Source: Caldilineaceae bacterium
GTDB taxonomy: Bacteria; Chloroflexota; Anaerolineae; Caldilineales; Caldilineaceae
Direction of reading: 5' to 3'
Assembly (NCBI GenBank): GCA_022842065.1
Contig: JALHQH010000007.1
Location: forward strand, 310,527 to 374,526
DNA: 64,000 nucleotides
Below, piece by piece: positions 59,724 through 64,000 of the stretch. Made by a program: the position numbers and the translations under genes. The notes beneath the pieces were generated by a model. It did not search any database. It was not told where the DNA came from and saw only the letters and a list, made by a program, of their open reading frames with translations. Every line of letters begins with the position of its first letter. Position 1 is the stretch's first letter.

Positions 59724-61931
59724 ATGAGTAACGCACGTGCGACCTTGAGCGCGCTTTTCTTGTGTCTGATCCTGGCCGCCGGCACTTGGGCCAATCCGGC
59801 GGCGGCCCAGCACCCAACCGACAATGTGAACCAAGCGCCGGATCAGCCGACTACCCTCTTTCTGCCACTGGTACAGCAAGCCGGTGCCACCCAAGCAGCC
59901 ATTGACCAGCGCGTCTGGGCGGATACGGCGGATGGGCAAGTTGGTCACTTTCTAATCTTATTGAAAGAGCAAGCACCCCTGGCCGAGTTGGTAAATGCGG
60001 CCACGGATCACGCCAGCCGGGGCACACTGGTGGTCGATGCGTTGCGCAGTGTGGCCGCGACCAGCCAGACCGCGGTGATCGCCCACCTAGATCAGTTGGG
60101 GGCCACCTATCGGGCTTATTGGGTCGCCAATTTTATCGCAGTTGCCGGCGATCGCGCGGTAGTTGAGGCAATGGCCGCCCGCCCTGAGGTGCAGGCGCTT
60201 GAATCGGATCGCAGCTTTCAAGTCCCCTTAGAAGTCCCCGTAGAAGTTGAGGAGGAGATCAACCCCGCTGCCGTCAGCGCGGTGGGCTGGAATCTCAACT
60301 GGGTCAGCGCCCCCGCGGTGTGGGCACTGGGCGCAACCGGACAAAACATGGTCTATGCCAATGCCGATACGGGGGTCCAGTGGAATCATCCGGCGCTACA
60401 ACCACACTATCGAGGCTGGAATGGCACCAGTGCCAACCATAATTACAGTTGGTGGGACGCGATCCACAGTGACATTGATGGCAACGGCAACCCCTGCGGC
60501 TTCAACCTGACTGTCCCCTGCGACGACCAGGGCCACGGCACCCATACCACCGGCACCGGGGTCGGCGATGATGGGGCCGGCAATCAAATTGGGGTGGCAC
60601 CGGGGGCTAAATGGATTGGCTGTCGTAATATGGACGCCGGGGTCGGTCGGCCCAGCACCTATATCGAGTGTATGCAATTCTTCCTTGCCCCCACCGATCT
60701 CAACGGCAACAACCCCGACCCCAGCAAACGCCCGGATGTGGTCGGCAACTCTTATGGCTGCCCCAGTTCAGAATTATGCACGGCCAACAGCTTGTTGACC
60801 GCGATGAATAATCTGCGCACGGCCGGGATTTTTATGGCGGTCTCCGCCGGCAATTCTGGATCGGCTTGTGCGACTATTAGCGACCCGCCCGGACTCTATG
60901 ACGCCGCGATCACGGTGGGTGCAACCGGCAATCAGACTGATAATATTGCCAGTTACAGCAGCCGCGGGCCAATCACAGCGGATGGCAGCGGGCGGACCAA
61001 ACCTGACCTCGTGGCCCCAGGCAGTAGCGTCCGCTCGGCCTATCCAAACAACAGTTATACCATGCTCAGTGGCACCTCAATGGCCGCACCCCATGTAGCC
61101 GGCGCGGTTGCGCTACTCTGGTCCGCCTTTCCCAATCTGCGGGGCAACGTCGATCAGACGGAGTTTATTCTAAAACAAACAGCCGTCCAACTGACCAGCA
61201 GCCAAGGCTGTGGCGGTGATAGCCCCACCCAAGTGCCTAATAATGTCTATGGCCATGGGCGGATCAATCTGCTGGCCGCCTACCAGTATGCCGCAGCAGG
61301 CAGCCCAACCCCCACCCCAACAGTGACTCCCACCTTGACGCCTCTGCCAACGCTAACGCCAACTTCAACCCCACCCGCGACCACGACGCCCACGCCCGGC
61401 AACACCGGCTGGCTTAATCCAAGTGCCCACACCGCACAGACCAGCAGTGCCGGCGACAACAATGGCTTTCAAACCGCGCCGGCCCAAGCCTACAGTGATG
61501 GGGGCGGCGTTGCGCTGGATCTCAACAGTGGCACCAACAACAATAGCTCCTGCACCGCCAGCAGCAAAGACAAACATCGCTATGCGAATTATAATCTTAG
61601 TTTGCCTGGTGGGGCCACAGTCACTGGGCTTGAAGTCCGGCTCGATGGTTTTGTCGACGCGGTGGGTGCGAATGCCCCGCGCTTCTGTGTGCAGCTCTCG
61701 TGGAATGGGGGCACAACGTGGACAGCCGCCAAGCAGACGCCAACCTTGACGACTAGCGAAGCAACCTACCTACTAGGCGCGGCCAACGACAGCTGGGGGC
61801 GTGCGTGGACGGCAAACACGCTCAACAACGCTAACTTCCGCGTGCGGATCATCCCCGTCGCCACCGGCGTAAACGCCACAACGCGCGATTTCTCACTCGA
61901 CTGGATCGCCGTCCGGGTCTCCTACCGGTAG
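59724..61931 (+). CDS. Secreted subtilisin-like serine protease (family S8)
   Basis: 735 residues. Signal peptide (ATLSALFLCLILAAGTWANPAAA), then an LFLPL motif (45-49). An inhibitor I9-like propeptide follows (about 70-165). The catalytic domain has Asp in NADTGVQWNHP (D215), His in DDQGHGTHTTGTG (H271) and Ser in LSGTSMAAPHVAGA (S452). A Thr/Pro stalk (about 530-560) links to a C-terminal beta-sandwich domain of about 170 residues with ANYNLSLPGGATVTGLEVRLD. Exported and probably surface-bound. The stalk type is shared with the giant surface protein, suggesting a common envelope location or processing. Confidence 0.94.
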   Translation: MSNARATLSALFLCLILAAGTWANPAAAQHPTDNVNQAPDQPTTLFLPLVQQAGATQAAIDQRVWADTADGQVGHFLILLKEQAPLAELVNAATDHASRGTLVVDALRSVAATSQTAVIAHLDQLGATYRAYWVANFIAVAGDRAVVEAMAARPEVQALESDRSFQVPLEVPVEVEEEINPAAVSAVGWNLNWVSAPAVWALGATGQNMVYANADTGVQWNHPALQPHYRGWNGTSANHNYSWWDAIHSDIDGNGNPCGFNLTVPCDDQGHGTHTTGTGVGDDGAGNQIGVAPGAKWIGCRNMDAGVGRPSTYIECMQFFLAPTDLNGNNPDPSKRPDVVGNSYGCPSSELCTANSLLTAMNNLRTAGIFMAVSAGNSGSACATISDPPGLYDAAITVGATGNQTDNIASYSSRGPITADGSGRTKPDLVAPGSSVRSAYPNNSYTMLSGTSMAAPHVAGAVALLWSAFPNLRGNVDQTEFILKQTAVQLTSSQGCGGDSPTQVPNNVYGHGRINLLAAYQYAAAGSPTPTPTVTPTLTPLPTLTPTSTPPATTTPTPGNTGWLNPSAHTAQTSSAGDNNGFQTAPAQAYSDGGGVALDLNSGTNNNSSCTASSKDKHRYANYNLSLPGGATVTGLEVRLDGFVDAVGANAPRFCVQLSWNGGTTWTAAKQTPTLTTSEATYLLGAANDSWGRAWTANTLNNANFRVRIIPVATGVNATTRDFSLDWIAVRVSYR

Positions 61932-62086
61932 GCAGGAGGGCGCAGGGGCGCGCACAGTGCTGGTTTTGGAATAGCGGTAGATAGGTAAGGTATACAGGGG
62001 CAGCGGGATCGAGCAGTCTATATTGATACAGGGTGCCCACGCGCCCTGATCACTTGGCCCAACCAGTGTCGAGAGCAGCACAGATC

Positions 62087-62602
62087 CTACCGTGAATGGT
62101 GTGGCTCAAAGATAATTGATCGTTGTTCTGGCGTCAGGATCAACTGTTCAACCCGTTGCATCTGTTCAATCAATTCATGCACTGCACGACGTGAGATTAT
62201 TTTGCGAACCCAGAGTAAACGGAGAATATCAACTAAATCAAGCGAGCGGATGCCCTGTTGTTCACAATAACGCACAGCACGCTGATCATTGCTTAATAGT
62301 ACCCCATTGCGTTGCTCTGCTAATACAATTGCCTGCCTTTCACCGACATTCAATCGGTGCGGTAGCAACCGCAACAACTCTGCTTCGGTTGAGTTGAGCG
62401 GCAGAACGACAATTTGTTGGGTAGCAACTGCTTCGACCAGGACAAGCAGATAGCTGCGCCCATGCGTAAGCGCGACGTGTACTTCTTCCAGAACCGCAGG
62501 CGGGATATAGATTTCAGGCTGGGCAAACAGGTGAAACAGGAGAGAAAATGCATTTCCAGCAGCAAAGGAGCTGAGGATATTCGTGTCACTGATGACAATC
62601 AC
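62087..62602 (-). CDS. PIN-domain toxin (DUF3368-like)
   Basis: A 171-residue PIN ribonuclease. GTG start; the first 4 nt (GTGA) overlap the antitoxin stop. Acidic residues for Mg2+ binding: D6 in MIVISDTNIL, Glu in VLEEVHVAL, Glu in NVGERQAIVLAE and Asp in LLSNDQRAVR. The C-terminal extension beyond the PIN core (about 130-171) is helical. Toxin of the pair with the UPF0175 protein. Confidence 0.9.
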   Translation of the reverse strand: MIVISDTNILSSFAAGNAFSLLFHLFAQPEIYIPPAVLEEVHVALTHGRSYLLVLVEAVATQQIVVLPLNSTEAELLRLLPHRLNVGERQAIVLAEQRNGVLLSNDQRAVRYCEQQGIRSLDLVDILRLLWVRKIISRRAVHELIEQMQRVEQLILTPEQRSIIFEPHHSR

Positions 62603-62928
62603 AAAATGCCCTCACGCGCCAGTTCATCTGCCAGCGCATCAATTTCTTGTGCGCTGCGCGAATGGTAAACAAGGATCGGAATATCCCGTTCCTTGAGTTC
62701 GTCGATCATATCCCAGCGCGTCACGCCGGCTAGTTCGGCGGCACGGCCCAGGCTACATGCGTCGGCCAGATAGAGGGCGATGGCTTCGTCCAATGTGGCT
62801 GTTTCAGGCAAAGGGGTATCTTCGAGCCGGCTGAGCAACGCACCCAACCAATGGCGGTCTGCTTCAGAAAGATGGCGGGCCAGGGCTAGCACATCCTGGA
62901 CAGTGACAGTTTCTGGTGATAAGGTCAT
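62599..62928 (-). CDS. UPF0175 family antitoxin
   Basis: A 109-residue protein. The C-terminal half matches UPF0175: EAIALYLADACSLGRAAELAGVTRWDMIDELKERDIPI, a helix-turn-helix-containing module. The N-terminal about 40 residues (LARHLSEADRHWLGALLSRLE) form an extra helical segment. RBS GGAGG lies 8 nt upstream. It is transcribed first, before the PIN toxin, and likely binds the palindrome over its own promoter. Confidence 0.9.
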   Translation of the reverse strand: MTLSPETVTVQDVLALARHLSEADRHWLGALLSRLEDTPLPETATLDEAIALYLADACSLGRAAELAGVTRWDMIDELKERDIPILVYHSRSAQEIDALADELAREGIL

Positions 62929-62953
62929 CCAACGTTCCTCCGTTTGAACAAAA

Positions 62954-62996
62954 AATCGACTGTCTCGATTATAGGAGGACCGGGCACTTCTGTCAA
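62954..62996 (-). promoter_or_regulatory. Consensus promoter and 17-bp palindromic operator of the UPF0175/PIN operon
   Basis: On the minus strand: TTGACA (62996-62991), 17-bp spacer, TATAAT (62973-62968), a perfect sigma-70 promoter. The palindrome AATCGA-CTGTC-TCGATT (62954-62970) overlaps the -10 and the start site, suiting autorepression. Confidence 0.8.
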
Positions 62997-63111
62997 TAGA
63001 GGGATGTATAACAGGTGATTAGAGATTGGGTGAGCGCACAGTGGCGTCATCCATCCGAATTGCTATACTGAAGTCAAGTTGAGAACCGGCGTTTTGCTGG
63101 CTAACGGGATC

Positions 63112-63177
63112 GCGTGCGTCGCACTCACCGCCAACTGTTTCCAGTCCGCTAGATTCTTTGGTCAGTGCGACGCACGC
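63112..63177. repeat. 14-bp inverted repeat GCGTGCGTCGCACT
   Basis: The arms 63112-63125 and 63164-63177 are exact complements. The right arm supplies the last codons and the stop of the type ISP remnant. Confidence 0.75.
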
Positions 63178-63959
63178 TGACCGAAACTAGGGGTCTCATT
63201 CTGATTTGAGTATAGCGGCGGCAGGTTATTGACGATCGCGACCGTTGCCAAACTGACCCCGATTACCTGGCCGATCAGGCGGACGATATACTGGGGATCT
63301 TCGGGGTTGTTGGGGTCGTTGACAATGCTGCTGCGTTTGTCGGTGGTCACCTGGTATTGGTCGATCACCCATTCGAGCGCGGAGCGGTTGCCCAACTTAT
63401 AGTCGTAGACCTGGGGTGGAATGCCGGCCAGGGTGAGAAACTCGTTGTAGACCAGGCTCGTCTTCTCCTTGTTCAACTTCATGCGTTCGACACGCCAGTC
63501 GAGCGGCTTGGCCGGGTTTTCTACAAAGTCGAGGCGATATTCGGGCTGGCTTTCATAGCCCACATGCAAGGCGGCCAACTGTGCCCCAGCCTGGACAAAG
63601 CCCCAGAAATCCTCGACAAAGGGCAGGCGCGGCAATTCGCGGCGTAAGTTAGCGGCGTACTTGGTCCGATAATCGGGGTGATGGAGCAGGGCGTAGACGT
63701 AGTGGAAGATGTCCCATTTGGAGAGAGGGGATTGGGTGATTGGTGATGAGGGATAGCGTTGTTGAAATTGGGCAAGCGCCCAGTCGGTGATGTTTTCGCG
63801 GCGGTTGCTGCCGTCTTCGGCGTAGGTGTAGAAGGGGAAGCATTGGGTGCCGCTACCAGCACCTACAAGATGTATATCAGGGATTACAATACCTTCGCCA
63901 AAATGAGGCAGAAAAGGAGCTTTCGAGTAAGATAGGTTTTCAACTCTCACATTGGAAAT
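63162..63959 (-). pseudogene. Type ISP restriction-modification enzyme, C-terminal remnant
   Basis: A 262-codon open frame from a GTG at 63950, with an in-frame TAG at 63960-63962 just upstream. TQCFPFYTYAEDGSNRRENI, KWDIFHYVYALLHHPDYRTKYA and LRRELPRLPFVEDFW are typical of the C-terminal target-recognition part of single-chain type ISP enzymes, normally over 1000 residues with helicase and methyltransferase parts. Those parts are absent in the 50 nt left before the window edge, and all three frames there contain stops. The 3' end also runs into an inverted repeat. A broken second restriction system. Confidence 0.75.
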
Positions 63960-64000
63960 CTAGCAAACAGGAAAGCTCCAGATGGATATTATCACGCTAC

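Noticed and set aside
1..64000. tRNA or rRNA genes
   Set aside because: I looked for cloverleaf-like and rRNA-like stretches by eye and found none; a covariance search could still reveal a missed one.

Overview
The window is a bacterial chromosomal segment with GC-rich coding regions. It most resembles a filamentous Chloroflexota (Anaerolineae / Caldilinea-like). This is inferred from three things: secreted proteins carrying threonine/proline stalks and an LFLPL tag, the mix of gene families, and intergenic spaces full of short-period palindromic repeats. No rRNA, tRNA, CRISPR array or transposase gene was recognised.

Layout. 0.1-9.1 kb is a minus-strand run: an Nfu-like scaffold domain, an Ntn-hydrolase asparaginase, E2 and E3 of a 2-oxoacid dehydrogenase, a thioesterase, an MBL hydrolase, a sugar-nucleotide epimerase, MltG and UppP. 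9.3-12.4 kb (plus) carries an aldo/keto reductase, a 2-hydroxyacid dehydrogenase and a lipoprotein. 12.6-16.8 kb is the de novo NAD operon nadC-nadA-nadB, behind a promoter with three copies of a GTGTA-N5-TACAC palindrome. 17.3-25.7 kb is a degraded defence cluster: an SNF2 helicase, a 5'-truncated type III methyltransferase, a GxxExxY protein and a type III Res subunit. Copies of one hairpin repeat lie at every junction of this cluster. 25.9-28.4 kb is a CLC-F-type fluoride/proton antiporter fused to four CBS motifs, preceded by a fluoride riboswitch with a terminator expression platform. 28.5-34.7 kb holds an FmdE-like protein, a PfkB kinase, a copper/redox group (PCuAC lipoprotein, YtkA/FixH-like membrane protein, polyferredoxin) and an SDR. 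35.0-35.6 kb is a DUF433/DUF5615 toxin-antitoxin pair. 36.0-42.3 kb is glutamate synthase (gltB, gltD). 43.0-44.7 kb has an LLM oxidoreductase and a small exported protein. 45.4-57.7 kb is a single 4091-residue surface protein preceded by helically phased direct repeats. 57.8-61.9 kb has an ABC exporter divergent from a subtilisin-like protease. 62.1-64.0 kb has a UPF0175/PIN toxin-antitoxin pair and a remnant of a type ISP restriction enzyme.

Main points for a second look. (1) The fluoride riboswitch controls a CLC-F protein with an unusual double Bateman tail. (2) Palindromic repeats resembling Rickettsia palindromic elements sit in frame inside the E2 gene and the giant gene. (3) The methyltransferase lost its 5' half exactly at the edge of a 60-bp repeat. 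(4) There are candidate operators for the NAD operon, the giant surface protein and the second toxin-antitoxin pair. Functional calls rest on motifs read by eye; no database search was run.
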